Assembly (NCBI GenBank): GCA_011391125.1
Contig: JAABRE010000005.1
Span: 1-64,000, forward strand
DNA: 64,000 nt
Direction of reading: 5' to 3'
Origin: Synechococcales cyanobacterium S06
Lineage (GTDB): Bacteria; Cyanobacteriota; Cyanobacteriia; Cyanobacteriales; JAABRE01
Of this stretch, positions 15,337 to 24,000 are shown piece by piece; the first letter of the stretch is position 1, and every line of letters starts with the position of its first letter. The translations under genes were made by a program, and so were the position numbers. Below the pieces are notes generated by a model, which was not told the DNA's origin, ran no database searches, and saw only the letters and a list, made by a program, of their open reading frames with translations.

Positions 15337-16104
15337 TTATTCCCCAATGGTTTTTGCTTCCCCAAGGGGAGAAAAACGGATTTCAATGCGTCTTCTACTT
15401 GAGTCAGAATCGCGATTTTGCGGGGCAAATTTACCCGAAGGTAAAAACAATTGGGCCGCAGAATAAGCTCTAAATTGTAACCCTTTTAAGCGCCCTTTTT
15501 GCTGAATATTTTGCAGTTGTCTCGTTACTTCTAAAGCGCGTATTAAGCCTAAATCGGCATTTGAACCGGCTTTCAAGGTACTAACGGAAGCGTTACCAAG
15601 GGTAACTTTTTCTAAATTTTGATCTAAATTACTACCACTAAAACCGTTAGGTTGGCCATCAGTATGACCAATTATTTCTACTACATAAATATCATGTTTT
15701 TTTGTAATTTCTTCTATTTGTTTAACTAAATTTGTATTAATAAATTCCGCTAATTGGGTGGGTAAAACTGCACTCCCTGACTCAAATTTATATGCTCCAG
15801 AATCTTTAATTAATAATACGGGTGGAGCTTTTTTATCAATGTCAGATAAACGTTCAATTTCAGTTGTAAGTTGCTTTACTTTTATTTCATACTCCCCTAA
15901 ACGATTAACTTTTGCTTGTAGTTGCTCTATTTGTTTTTGTCGATCATTGTCAGTCATTTTTGCGTTTTTATTTAATACTAATAACTTAAATAATACTAAT
16001 ACTAAAAAAAGAGTTAAAATCATAAAAGCATTGGACATTAAATCGGTATAAGAAGCCCAAATTTGTGGCTCTTTATGATTAGAAATATATCGAGATTTTC
16101 GCAT
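15337..16104 (-). CDS. MotB/ZorB-like protein: TM channel helix plus OmpA-like peptidoglycan-binding domain
   Basis: This 255-residue protein begins with a short cytoplasmic stretch and then one TM helix in the MotB pattern WASYTDLMSNAFMILTLFLVL. Asp21 occupies the position of the proton-path aspartate of MotB/ZorB. A coiled coil (about 52-90) follows, then an OmpA-like domain with FESGSAVLP, EIIGHTDG (146-150) and the closing SRRRIEIRF. These proteins anchor the stator to peptidoglycan while the TM part conducts ions. The matching MotA/ZorA-like gene is at 16982-19435, separated by an inserted TA pair. Flagellar genes are absent, so a ZorB-like or other envelope role is more likely than flagellar MotB. 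Confidence 0.85.
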   Translation of the reverse strand: MRKSRYISNHKEPQIWASYTDLMSNAFMILTLFLVLVLFKLLVLNKNAKMTDNDRQKQIEQLQAKVNRLGEYEIKVKQLTTEIERLSDIDKKAPPVLLIKDSGAYKFESGSAVLPTQLAEFINTNLVKQIEEITKKHDIYVVEIIGHTDGQPNGFSGSNLDQNLEKVTLGNASVSTLKAGSNADLGLIRALEVTRQLQNIQQKGRLKGLQFRAYSAAQLFLPSGKFAPQNRDSDSSRRRIEIRFSPLGEAKTIGE

Positions 16105-16152
16105 GATTTTATTTTTATTCTCCTTTTTATAACCTGTATTATGAAATATAAC

Positions 16153-16251
16153 ACTTTCCGATTAAGTGTTATATTTCCCTCATCCCCCAACCCCCCTCAT
16201 CCCAAAGGGAGAGGGGGAAAGAGAGGTAAAATGTCAAATGAAAATGCTATA
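16153..16251. repeat. MITE-like repeat, copy 3
   Basis: It starts ACTTTCCGATTAAGTGTTAT and ends AAATGTCAAATGAAAATGCTATA, like copy 2 at 13266-13366. It lies between the MotB-like gene and the inserted doc gene, close to one edge of the TA insertion. Confidence 0.8.
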
Positions 16252-16268
16252 TAACACACCTTATTTTT

Positions 16269-16667
16269 TTATTTATTTAACTTTTTCGTAGCATATTTTA
16301 CTAACCATTCTGTTAAAAATTCTTCAGAAATTTTGCCATCTGCTAAATTTTTTATGGTCAAAACTACCTCCATTTCTGGAGCCTCAAAATAAAAATTATT
16401 TAGTCCTAAAAATACATACATTGCCATAAAAGCAACTCTTTTATTACCATCAATAAAAGCATGATTCTTACAGAAAGCAAAGCCATAAGCTGCGGCTAAA
16501 TTAAACAAAGAGACTTCGGAATTATAGGTAAAACAATGACGAGGACGTGCTAAACTTGCTTCTAATAATCCCTCATCTCTTACTCCAAATAAACCTCCAT
16601 ATTGTCTAATTAAATCCTTATGAATAGCTAATATTATTAATTTATTTAACCAAATTGGCTCATTCAT
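16269..16667 (-). CDS. doc: Doc/Fic-family toxin (death on curing)
   Basis: This 132-residue protein has the Fic core motif HAFIDGNKRVAFMAM, the Doc form HxFxDGNKR, with the catalytic His and the Lys typical of Doc. N-terminal IILAIHKDLIRQYGGLFGVRDEGLLEASLARP is the Doc family opening. Doc phosphorylates EF-Tu and stops translation. Its ATG overlaps the antitoxin's stop by 4 bp (16664-16667), showing translational coupling. The pair sits inside the vWA/tubulin/motor operon, on the same strand. Confidence 0.93.
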   Translation of the reverse strand: MNEPIWLNKLIILAIHKDLIRQYGGLFGVRDEGLLEASLARPRHCFTYNSEVSLFNLAAAYGFAFCKNHAFIDGNKRVAFMAMYVFLGLNNFYFEAPEMEVVLTIKNLADGKISEEFLTEWLVKYATKKLNK

Positions 16668-16888
16668 TGAGCAAGTTTCCTCAGTGCATTTCTAAATTTT
16701 TGATTTCCTTCCTGATATATGGCGATCGCCTGTTCAAATTCCGGATCATAAGGACTTAATTCAATTCCTTGCTCAGTTTCTGTTACAAATAGAATATCTC
16801 CTTCATCTAAGGTAAATTTTTCTAACAATTCTTTAGGGAAAGTAACTCCAATTGAATTACCAATTTTTCTTAATTTTAATGTTTTCAT
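16664..16888 (-). CDS. AbrB/MazE-type antitoxin of the Doc module
   Basis: This 74-residue protein has a swapped-hairpin AbrB fold: MKTLKLRKIGNSIGVTFPKELL, then DEGDILFVTETEQGIELS, followed by a helical tail that would wrap the toxin. I place the start at ATG 16888 because the family begins right there; a longer frame to 16948 adds 20 unrelated hydrophobic residues. It probably represses its own promoter, which would lie within 16889-16981. It overlaps doc by 4 bp. Confidence 0.88.
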   Translation of the reverse strand: MKTLKLRKIGNSIGVTFPKELLEKFTLDEGDILFVTETEQGIELSPYDPEFEQAIAIYQEGNQKFRNALRKLAQ

Positions 16889-16981
16889 TAATTTTTGATT
16901 TAATAATGTTATTACGTTTGTAGTTACAATGATAACACTAAAAATCATTTTTGTGTTATCATTCCGATTTATTCAAAAAAT

Positions 16982-19435
16982 CTAATTATTAGACAATTGA
17001 ATTAATTTGGTTAACTTGTTATTTAAACTAGGTAATTCTTGTTGTAAATGTTTAAATTGTTGGCTTGTTAATTGAACTACTTTTTCGAGAGAATTATCTA
17101 AATTTTCCATGTTAATTAATTCTTGTTGTAAGTTATGACAAATTGTATTAAAGTAATTATTCTCTGTTTTTTGTATTTGTAATATTTGATTAGAATGTTT
17201 ATCTAAATTAGTTATTTGTTGTTCACCTAATTTAGTTATTTTCTCAATACTTTGATGTAAGTTAGCTGCAATATCAGTTTGGATTAAACTAATTTGTTTA
17301 GAATGTTTGTCTAAATTAGTTAATTGTTGCTCTCCTAAGTTAACCATTTTTTCGGTGGTTTCCTGTAATTTTGCGATATTATTAGTTTCAGTTTGTAACT
17401 GTTTAGCAATATTGGTCAGATAATTTTGATTAGTTTTTTGTGACTCCATAAATTGAGTGGATTGTGTCTCTAAATTAGTTAATTGTTGTTCACCTAAGTT
17501 AACTATTTTATTAATCTCTTGATTTAAGTTATTAGAAAGCAAATTAATTGAGTTATTATTAGATTCTTGTAACTTAACAAATTCCTCTGATTGTTTGTTT
17601 AAATTGCTTAATTGAAGCGCTCCTAATTTAACCATTTTTTCATTAGTTTCCTGTAATTTTACAATATTATTAGTTTCAGTTTGTAACTGTTTAGTAATAT
17701 TGTTTAGATAATTTTGATTAGTTTTTTGTGACTCCATAAATTGAATCGATTGCGTCTCTAAATTCGTTAATTGTTTCTCTCCTAAGTTAACCATTTTTTC
17801 TGTAGTTTCCTGTAATTTTACAATATTATTAGTTTCAGTTTGTAACTGTTTAGCCATATTGGTCAGATAATTTTGATTAGTTTTTTGTGACTCCATAAAT
17901 TGAATCGATTGCGTCTCTAAATTCCTTAATTGTTGCTCTCCTAAGTTAACCATTTTACCAATTCCGTCATTTAAGTTAGTGGAAATATTCTGGTGTAATT
18001 CCCTAAATTGAGTGGATTGTTTATCTAAATTTGCTAATTGTTTGCCACTTAATTCGGTTAATTTTTGGACAGAATTATTAATATTAAGAATACCATTTTC
18101 AAGGGATTGGGTTGACTGATTTAAAACCGTAGTTGACTCGCTAAATTTTGCTTGAGTTTCCGCAAAACTTGCCGCAGTTAATGATAGTTGATCGGCAAAT
18201 TCACTATTTTTAATGGTTTCTGCTGATTCTAAAAATGTAATGGCACTTTCCTGCAATACTCCGGCGGATTTTTCAAATTCTTGGTAAATTTTGTCAGCTA
18301 ATTCTGTAGCTTTGACATTTTCTGCCATAAATTGGGGTAAAATTTCACCTAAAGATTTGGTTGATTGAGAAAAATTAGCTTGAGTTTCTGCTAATTTGAA
18401 AGTTAAATTTTCTAAATTTTCAGAAAATTTACTTGCTTCAATTTTTTCGGCTGCATTTTTAAATTTATTGGTAGAATCAGCAAAAATATTAGAAGTTGTT
18501 TGTAAACTGTGAGAAACTTGGACAAATTTTTGATTTTCTGTGGTAACTAATTTAACCTGATTTTCTATTATTTGAACCTGAGATTTAACTACATTACTTG
18601 CTGCTTGAAAAGTTGTTACAGCGTTAGAAAATGTCCCCGAAGATTCTAATAATCTCTGATAAACTTCCCTTGCTAATTGGTGAGATACTGCATTTTCTGC
18701 AATCATTTTATCGGCTGCTTTACCCATGGTTGACTCAATTACTTGGCCTACTTTTTCGTGAAATCTTGTTAAAAATTCGTTCTGTTGTTCCACCATCCGA
18801 TTAACAGCTTTATCCATTCTGGTATAACCATCAATACTAGGATGTAATTCATTGTCTAAGTAATCTTCTAACAAACTCATTAACTTATTTAAAGCAAAAT
18901 TGGTATTCCATCTGAGGTTACATAAAATTAAAATTGAGCTACAGAAAACCCCAAATAAGCTAGTAATAAAAGCGATTCCCATCCCTTTTAATGGTTCTTG
19001 AATTTGTGTTATTAAACTATTAATATTATCGTCATTTGTCTGACTAATGGTATCACTAAGACTAGATAAATTAAGGGTAATACCTAAAAATGTTCCCAAT
19101 AAACCAAAATATAACAAAAGATTGGGCAAAATTCGACAAAATTCATCCCATTTTTCGCAATGTAATTTACTCCCGAAAAACTCAAAAGTTTCCTCACTAT
19201 AAACACTATCTATTAAAGCAGTAGTGTTCACATTTTCTAATATATTACTCGCTTTTTGGAATTTCTGTTTTAATGTATCAACTATTCCTGAATGACGATT
19301 TCTTTGGATGTTTCTAGCAGAATCCCGTAAATGAAAATAAATACTACGACGTAAAAATATCGTAAAACAACTGATAGAAATTACGCTAAAAACAGAGACA
19401 CTTAGTAATGGAAAAAGCTTAACAAATTCTAACAT
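16982..19435 (-). CDS. MotA/ExbB/ZorA-like channel protein with a very long repetitive coiled-coil tail
   Basis: This 817-residue protein has three TM segments (about 5-27, 102-124, 152-174). The last two carry the MotA/TolQ/ExbB pattern: LLLYFGLLGTFLGITLNL and GMGIAFITSLFGVF. The remaining 640 residues are helical, Gln/Asn-rich and free of membrane segments, with near-identical 53-residue repeats (VNLGEQQLTNLETQS, then MESQKTNQNYL, then KQLQTETNNI). ZorA of Zorya defence has the same layout: a five-subunit ion channel with a long cytoplasmic tail. The partner with the channel Asp is the MotB-like gene at 15337-16104. The upstream gene is tubulin-like, which suggests the tail may contact a filament; that is inference. 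Confidence 0.85.
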   Translation of the reverse strand: MLEFVKLFPLLSVSVFSVISISCFTIFLRRSIYFHLRDSARNIQRNRHSGIVDTLKQKFQKASNILENVNTTALIDSVYSEETFEFFGSKLHCEKWDEFCRILPNLLLYFGLLGTFLGITLNLSSLSDTISQTNDDNINSLITQIQEPLKGMGIAFITSLFGVFCSSILILCNLRWNTNFALNKLMSLLEDYLDNELHPSIDGYTRMDKAVNRMVEQQNEFLTRFHEKVGQVIESTMGKAADKMIAENAVSHQLAREVYQRLLESSGTFSNAVTTFQAASNVVKSQVQIIENQVKLVTTENQKFVQVSHSLQTTSNIFADSTNKFKNAAEKIEASKFSENLENLTFKLAETQANFSQSTKSLGEILPQFMAENVKATELADKIYQEFEKSAGVLQESAITFLESAETIKNSEFADQLSLTAASFAETQAKFSESTTVLNQSTQSLENGILNINNSVQKLTELSGKQLANLDKQSTQFRELHQNISTNLNDGIGKMVNLGEQQLRNLETQSIQFMESQKTNQNYLTNMAKQLQTETNNIVKLQETTEKMVNLGEKQLTNLETQSIQFMESQKTNQNYLNNITKQLQTETNNIVKLQETNEKMVKLGALQLSNLNKQSEEFVKLQESNNNSINLLSNNLNQEINKIVNLGEQQLTNLETQSTQFMESQKTNQNYLTNIAKQLQTETNNIAKLQETTEKMVNLGEQQLTNLDKHSKQISLIQTDIAANLHQSIEKITKLGEQQITNLDKHSNQILQIQKTENNYFNTICHNLQQELINMENLDNSLEKVVQLTSQQFKHLQQELPSLNNKLTKLIQLSNN
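17040..18070 (-). repeat. 159-bp coding repeats in the ZorA-like tail
   Basis: The block starting near 17632 and the next starting near 17791 are exactly 159 bp (53 codons) apart and almost identical at DNA level. A third good copy lies near 17340-17500 and diverged versions fill the rest. Low divergence points to recent expansion or gene conversion. Confidence 0.8.
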
Positions 19436-19469
19436 GATTTATACTCCTAATGTAATGTTGTTATTGTAA

Positions 19470-19515
19470 TATTATGAAGACTCCCTCACCCTTTGGGAGA
19501 GGGTTGGGGTGAGGA
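19470..19515. repeat. CCCTCACCCTTTGGGAGAGGG repeat between ZorA-like and tubulin-like genes
   Basis: ACTCCCTCACC and GGTGAGGA-type arms flank TTTGGGAGAGGGTTGG. It shares the G-rich core with the MITE-like repeats at 13266 and 16153. It lies in the 80-bp gap and abuts the stop codon of the tubulin-like gene. Confidence 0.55.
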
Positions 19516-22500
19516 TTATATCCCTAAAATCCTTTTTTTAGCAGCATTAAATTCCTCCTCGGTTAAAAAACCTTCTTTTTTCATTTGCACTAATTCCCGT
19601 AATTTATCCATCTTAGAATCAGGATTAATATTATTAGAATTATCCACGATTTCTGGTTCAATAATGCTAGATTTAGGAAGATATTTTTCATTATTGTTAT
19701 ATCCTAAACTTTGATTATTTGCTTGTTTTTGTTTTTCAAATTCCTTAAATTTTTCTTGTAATGTGTTGTCAATTTTGTTCATAAAACGGGCAAGAACACC
19801 CTCTTGATAAGGAGTATCAAAACTTTCAAATTGTCCTGTACCTCCTACCTTATCTTTATAAGGGTAATTAGGATCTGTTTTTTCTAATCCTCTTATTTCT
19901 TTAATAAACTCTTGCAATTGACCTTTATATTTTTTCCAAAGTTCTTTATTGAAAATAAAGCTTTCAATTAATTTTTTAATTTTGTCATCTAATTGAGAAC
20001 TTAAATTTTGAAAATTTGCTAATTGTTCTAATGCTTGAGTCCAAATATTACTAATTAATATTATTTCTGTTGTTTCCATAAGTCTATCGTAATATTCAAA
20101 TTCAAACATTTCATTAGCATTTTTTGTAATAATTTTAAAGGCTATACAAGGATATAAAATATCTTGTAATCTTTCTATTTCAGCTGCGTCAGGGGGCAAA
20201 ATATCGGTGAATATTACAGATTCATTGTGAAGATGATTTCCATTATCTTTTAAACGTAGATAGTGTTGTTGTAAATATTTAATATTATTTAAAATTCTCA
20301 GGGGAAATCCACCATATTCTTGAACCAAAATAATTTCATCTTCAGCTTGAATTGGTTTTAAAACAGTTTCAGAAATACCTAAATCTCTGGTTAAAATACT
20401 TTTTAAATTGGCTACTTCTTGGGTATCTGCATTTTTAAAACCAATAATTTTTTCATTTTTACCCGGATCATTATAAAAATAAGGATCACTTAAACTAAGA
20501 GGTAATAATAAATCTGATTCTTTGATAATTTGTTCTAAACGATTGATCCTTTCTGAAGTTGTTAAATATTTTTGCATAAACCGTTTAATGACTGATTGTA
20601 CAATGTTTAGAGTTTGTGTTCCGAACATTTGTTCAATAGTTTTATTTAGCTCCTCTTTAATTTCTTGAATATCTAAAATATCTCTAGTAGCTAAACTAAT
20701 TAAAGAGTTATTATTAGCTAATTTTTTGACAATATTTTCACTAATTAGCATTAATTGAGATTGTCTTTCTTCTTGGGGAATTAATTTTTTGTAACAATCT
20801 TCTAAGTCATCTTTAGTAAAGATTGCTTGTCCACTCATTTCATCTAAATTAAGTTGTTTTTGTTCCTCTTCTTCCTTTTCATAAACACTGATTAAATCTT
20901 TAGTAAATTGATTAAAATTAGTTGATTTACTATCTAATTTTTGGACGTGTTGTTGTAAACTTTTAACAATTTCTAAGGCTTCTTCAGTTGCCGTAAAATC
21001 AAAATTACGTTTAATCATATCAGCAATTTCTCTAATTACTCGACTTATTTCCTGTTGAAATTGATTCTTTTTCTTTTTCTCTTGAGGAAATAAAAAATTA
21101 CCTTTTTTCTCAATTTCAGCAATAATTTGCATCGTATCTTGCCATTTTTTATTAATATCATCTAGGTCTGATACTTTCTTAAAATTTTGTTTTTTATCCT
21201 CCAAATAATTTTGATAATCATTAAGCTTAGTTTTTAAAGCTTGCAACCAACTTCTGCTATTGTTAACTGAAAATTTATCATTGGCAGGATTTAATAAATT
21301 GGCGAAATAACTATCAATATCTTCCTTTAATTTTTCAGTAAGATTTACTCTTGTTTGTTGTAATAACGTTAACCAAATTCCCCTTGTAGTTTCACTTTCT
21401 CCCGTTTGAATTGTCCTAAATTGTTTTTTAAATTTATCAGGTAACTGATGGATAATATTTTGGCGTTCTTCTTTTTTTTCTGTTTCATCAATGCTTCTTT
21501 CTAATTGATTAATCCATGTTTTTATTGTTTTACTAAAGGTATTATTCCCCTCTTGAGTAATTTCTTGTAATTTAATACTGAAATAATCTTTATTAGTAAC
21601 AGTAGTTTTCCAAAAATCACTTAAAAAACTTTCTAATAAATCTTTGGCATCAGGACTTTGACCAATCCCATATAACCAAAACTGGACTACTTTAACACTA
21701 ATGTGTTTCCAAGCAACCTGAATAATTTTATCCCTCGGAAAATAAATTTCTGCTAAACCAAAAGTCATATAACTTTGTGTATTAGGTCTTGGGTGTCTGT
21801 CAAAATCAGGTAAATGAGATGAAATATTATTTCTTAATCCTTGAATTGTTGGTGATAATTCTCCCACAAAATCTAAAAATATTTTGTGAGCAATAATATT
21901 ACAAAGTTTACTTTGTTCGAGAATTTTATAAGAACCATCGCTTGTTTGATTAGAAACTAGATAAGTAAAATCAAAAGGAGGCCGATCTTCTTGAATATTA
22001 ACTGAGTTTTGTGGATCATAACAAGCAACAAATTCTGTACCAGGAGTGGTATAGTGATTTAGTTCTTTTAAAGCACTATAAGTATTAGCATTTTTTCTGG
22101 GATCATCCTGACTTTTACGATACAATTCTGGACTAATGATAAAATATCCAAAAAATTTTCCCCCTTGACTACCAAAAATATGTCTTAGGGTATAAGCAGT
22201 ATCTAAAAACATTCCGCTTCCCGTACCACCACAGAGAGAACCCACTACAAAAATATTCAATCCTGACTCAACTATTAAGCCTTTTTGTAATAGTTTTTCA
22301 TCATAGCCTCTATTTCGATTATCTGCCATTTCAATTGCTTCTTTAATCCGACGATAATTGTTAAAAAAGGCTAATCGTCCTACTGGTCTAATGGCATTAG
22401 CTCCCTTTGTAATTGCGTTTAAATCCTTTATTAGTTGGGGTGGAAACCATGATGCAATATGGTCATAAGGATTAATTTGATCGCTATATTTTGACTTTTT

Positions 22501-22806
22501 CTCAACACCTTGGACGAAATTATTTACTTGATTTTGATTCATGGTGGCTTCTACTGTTTCAGCATCACGAAATAAAATATCTTCTCCATGGTAAGTAGAA
22601 CCAGTCCGCAAACCTGAACTTTTAGAAGCAGCGGTATCCGTGTCAATATGAACAAAACTGACCACGGGCAATTCACTCAAGCTGCCGTAACGGTCAATAA
22701 TTTGCCGCCGAATCCTCATCAAAACATCCCTACCCGTACCACCTAAACCCACACAAATAGTACGTTGAATCGTCCGATTTTGCCTTTCTGTATTCATTTC
22801 AGCCAT
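19516..22806 (-). CDS. Tubulin/FtsZ-superfamily protein (Tubulin_2-like) with C-terminal SHOCT-like tail
   Basis: This 1096-residue protein has an N-terminal GTPase domain of the tubulin superfamily: ICVGLGGTGRDVLMRIR (T1 loop, 18-34), VSFVHIDTD, and the tubulin signature SLCGGTGSGMFLD (190-202). NANTYSALKELNHY follows in the position of the helix that contacts the base. The middle 500 residues are helical and charged. The last 30 residues (LRELVQMKKEGFLTEEEFNAAKKRIL) look like a SHOCT oligomerisation motif. I choose ATG 22806, preceded by AAGGAGG; the longer frame from 22851 starts inside a hairpin. It lies between the vWA gene and the ZorA-like gene. It would bind GTP and may polymerise; its role is unknown. 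Confidence 0.85.
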   Translation of the reverse strand: MAEMNTERQNRTIQRTICVGLGGTGRDVLMRIRRQIIDRYGSLSELPVVSFVHIDTDTAASKSSGLRTGSTYHGEDILFRDAETVEATMNQNQVNNFVQGVEKKSKYSDQINPYDHIASWFPPQLIKDLNAITKGANAIRPVGRLAFFNNYRRIKEAIEMADNRNRGYDEKLLQKGLIVESGLNIFVVGSLCGGTGSGMFLDTAYTLRHIFGSQGGKFFGYFIISPELYRKSQDDPRKNANTYSALKELNHYTTPGTEFVACYDPQNSVNIQEDRPPFDFTYLVSNQTSDGSYKILEQSKLCNIIAHKIFLDFVGELSPTIQGLRNNISSHLPDFDRHPRPNTQSYMTFGLAEIYFPRDKIIQVAWKHISVKVVQFWLYGIGQSPDAKDLLESFLSDFWKTTVTNKDYFSIKLQEITQEGNNTFSKTIKTWINQLERSIDETEKKEERQNIIHQLPDKFKKQFRTIQTGESETTRGIWLTLLQQTRVNLTEKLKEDIDSYFANLLNPANDKFSVNNSRSWLQALKTKLNDYQNYLEDKKQNFKKVSDLDDINKKWQDTMQIIAEIEKKGNFLFPQEKKKKNQFQQEISRVIREIADMIKRNFDFTATEEALEIVKSLQQHVQKLDSKSTNFNQFTKDLISVYEKEEEEQKQLNLDEMSGQAIFTKDDLEDCYKKLIPQEERQSQLMLISENIVKKLANNNSLISLATRDILDIQEIKEELNKTIEQMFGTQTLNIVQSVIKRFMQKYLTTSERINRLEQIIKESDLLLPLSLSDPYFYNDPGKNEKIIGFKNADTQEVANLKSILTRDLGISETVLKPIQAEDEIILVQEYGGFPLRILNNIKYLQQHYLRLKDNGNHLHNESVIFTDILPPDAAEIERLQDILYPCIAFKIITKNANEMFEFEYYDRLMETTEIILISNIWTQALEQLANFQNLSSQLDDKIKKLIESFIFNKELWKKYKGQLQEFIKEIRGLEKTDPNYPYKDKVGGTGQFESFDTPYQEGVLARFMNKIDNTLQEKFKEFEKQKQANNQSLGYNNNEKYLPKSSIIEPEIVDNSNNINPDSKMDKLRELVQMKKEGFLTEEEFNAAKKRILGI

Positions 22807-22830
22807 TTTTACCTCCTTAATAACATTTTT

Positions 22831-22865
22831 TAAGAAACCAAGTTTCTTCAAGAAACTTGGTTTCT
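22831..22865 (-). promoter_or_regulatory. Long hairpin between vWA and tubulin-like genes
   Basis: AAACCAAGTTTCTT and AAGAAACTTGGTTT form a 14-bp stem with almost no loop in the 66-bp gap. Similar AAACCAAGTTTCTTGAAG hairpins are common between cyanobacterial genes. Here it lies directly upstream of the Shine-Dalgarno of the tubulin-like gene and could attenuate or stabilise the transcript. Confidence 0.6.
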
Positions 22866-22872
22866 ATACTAC

Positions 22873-23952
22873 TTATTTTTCAATTCTAATGGTTATCTCG
22901 TAATCCTTATCCGGACAATTAAGGCGAATTATGCAGTTAGAAATTATTTCTTTTTTAGTAATTTCTCGGCTGTTAAATTCAATGGGATGATCTTGATCTC
23001 CAGAAAATGTCAGAAAAAGTTGATTACCCTGACGTTGCAAATAACCCCTAATCTGATCGCCCGGACATTCAATCGAGTTATTTTCACTTCCACCAATAGC
23101 AATTTTATCTCCATTTTTAAGGGTTAAATTTTGGGTTTCATCTTTGGGTAATTCGACTTTAATATTCCATGGTTTTTTAATCTGTAAAAGGTATTTGAGG
23201 AAGAAAAAAGTACCAATTAAATCCCCGATAATAAACAAGGAAACCAATAACACAGGTAGCCATAATTGACTAATTAAATAGTTAGTAACTAAACAGGTTT
23301 CTTTACCACCGGGAGCAGGAGTACAAATTTCTTGGACTGTAGGGGGAATATCGACTACAGTTAACTTATAGTTATCAATAGAAAGCGATCGCTCCTGTTT
23401 TGGTAACACATTTAACCAATTATTTCTCTCCTTCGTTTCTGATGAATTTGAATTTCTATAAGGGGAATCAAAAGGAGTTTCGATCCATGGTTCTTTAGTA
23501 TTTAAAGGAGCGTCAGTTACCCAAACAATAGACTGAGGTTTAATCGGTTTATTATCTAACATTCGGCACTGATTAATTTCAGCTAATTGATGATAAATAA
23601 ACCCTTCAGCTTTTTGAATATCAGTATTACTCAGGTTTCTATCAGTTTGAAAGGGAATGATCGAGAGAATTTTATCAATTTCAGCTTCATTTTCTGTAAA
23701 TTGAATTATCTCTTTGCTAGGATAAATATCATTTGCAAATGGAATCACATACACCGTATCTCCCTTACTCAAACTATCAGAAACTATCTGACGCAAACGG
23801 ACACGACCCTGGTCATTAAAACCAACACTCTCAGTAAGGTCAATGGCGAGAACAACATCTCGGCCACGGAGAAAAGAAACCCATTCCAAACCCGTTTTTT
23901 GCCAAGGTTTCAAGGGTTGACCGATAGTAACAGTGGTACAATTATTCGTCAA
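22873..23952 (-). CDS. vWA-domain membrane protein
   Basis: This 359-residue protein has an N-terminal von Willebrand A fold: RDVVLAIDLTESVG (MIDAS DxTxS, 38-42), SLSKGDTVYVIPFAND, NLSNTDIQKA (the MIDAS Thr) and SIVWVTDAPL (the last Asp). A TM helix follows (about 227-256), then a beta-rich C-terminal domain of 100 residues that might be FHA- or Ig-like. There is no signal peptide, so the vWA domain's side of the membrane is unclear. The start is TTG 23952, with no in-frame ATG nearby. It is the first gene of the operon leading into the tubulin-like and MotA/ZorA-like genes. vWA domains bind partners through a metal ion. Confidence 0.82.
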   Translation of the reverse strand: MTNNCTTVTIGQPLKPWQKTGLEWVSFLRGRDVVLAIDLTESVGFNDQGRVRLRQIVSDSLSKGDTVYVIPFANDIYPSKEIIQFTENEAEIDKILSIIPFQTDRNLSNTDIQKAEGFIYHQLAEINQCRMLDNKPIKPQSIVWVTDAPLNTKEPWIETPFDSPYRNSNSSETKERNNWLNVLPKQERSLSIDNYKLTVVDIPPTVQEICTPAPGGKETCLVTNYLISQLWLPVLLVSLFIIGDLIGTFFFLKYLLQIKKPWNIKVELPKDETQNLTLKNGDKIAIGGSENNSIECPGDQIRGYLQRQGNQLFLTFSGDQDHPIEFNSREITKKEIISNCIIRLNCPDKDYEITIRIEK

Positions 23953-24000
23953 AATACTCTAATTTTTAAGTAAGATTGTTGACCTTTATTATATATATAA

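Noticed and set aside
14987-23952. Flagellar or chemotaxis motor locus
   Set aside because: No flagellar, che or pil genes; the OmpA/MotA pair with tubulin-like and vWA genes fits a different complex.
14987-23952. Canonical Zorya system
   Set aside because: No ZorC, ZorD helicase, ZorE HNH nuclease, ZorF or ZorG is visible; only the ZorAB-like half is shared.
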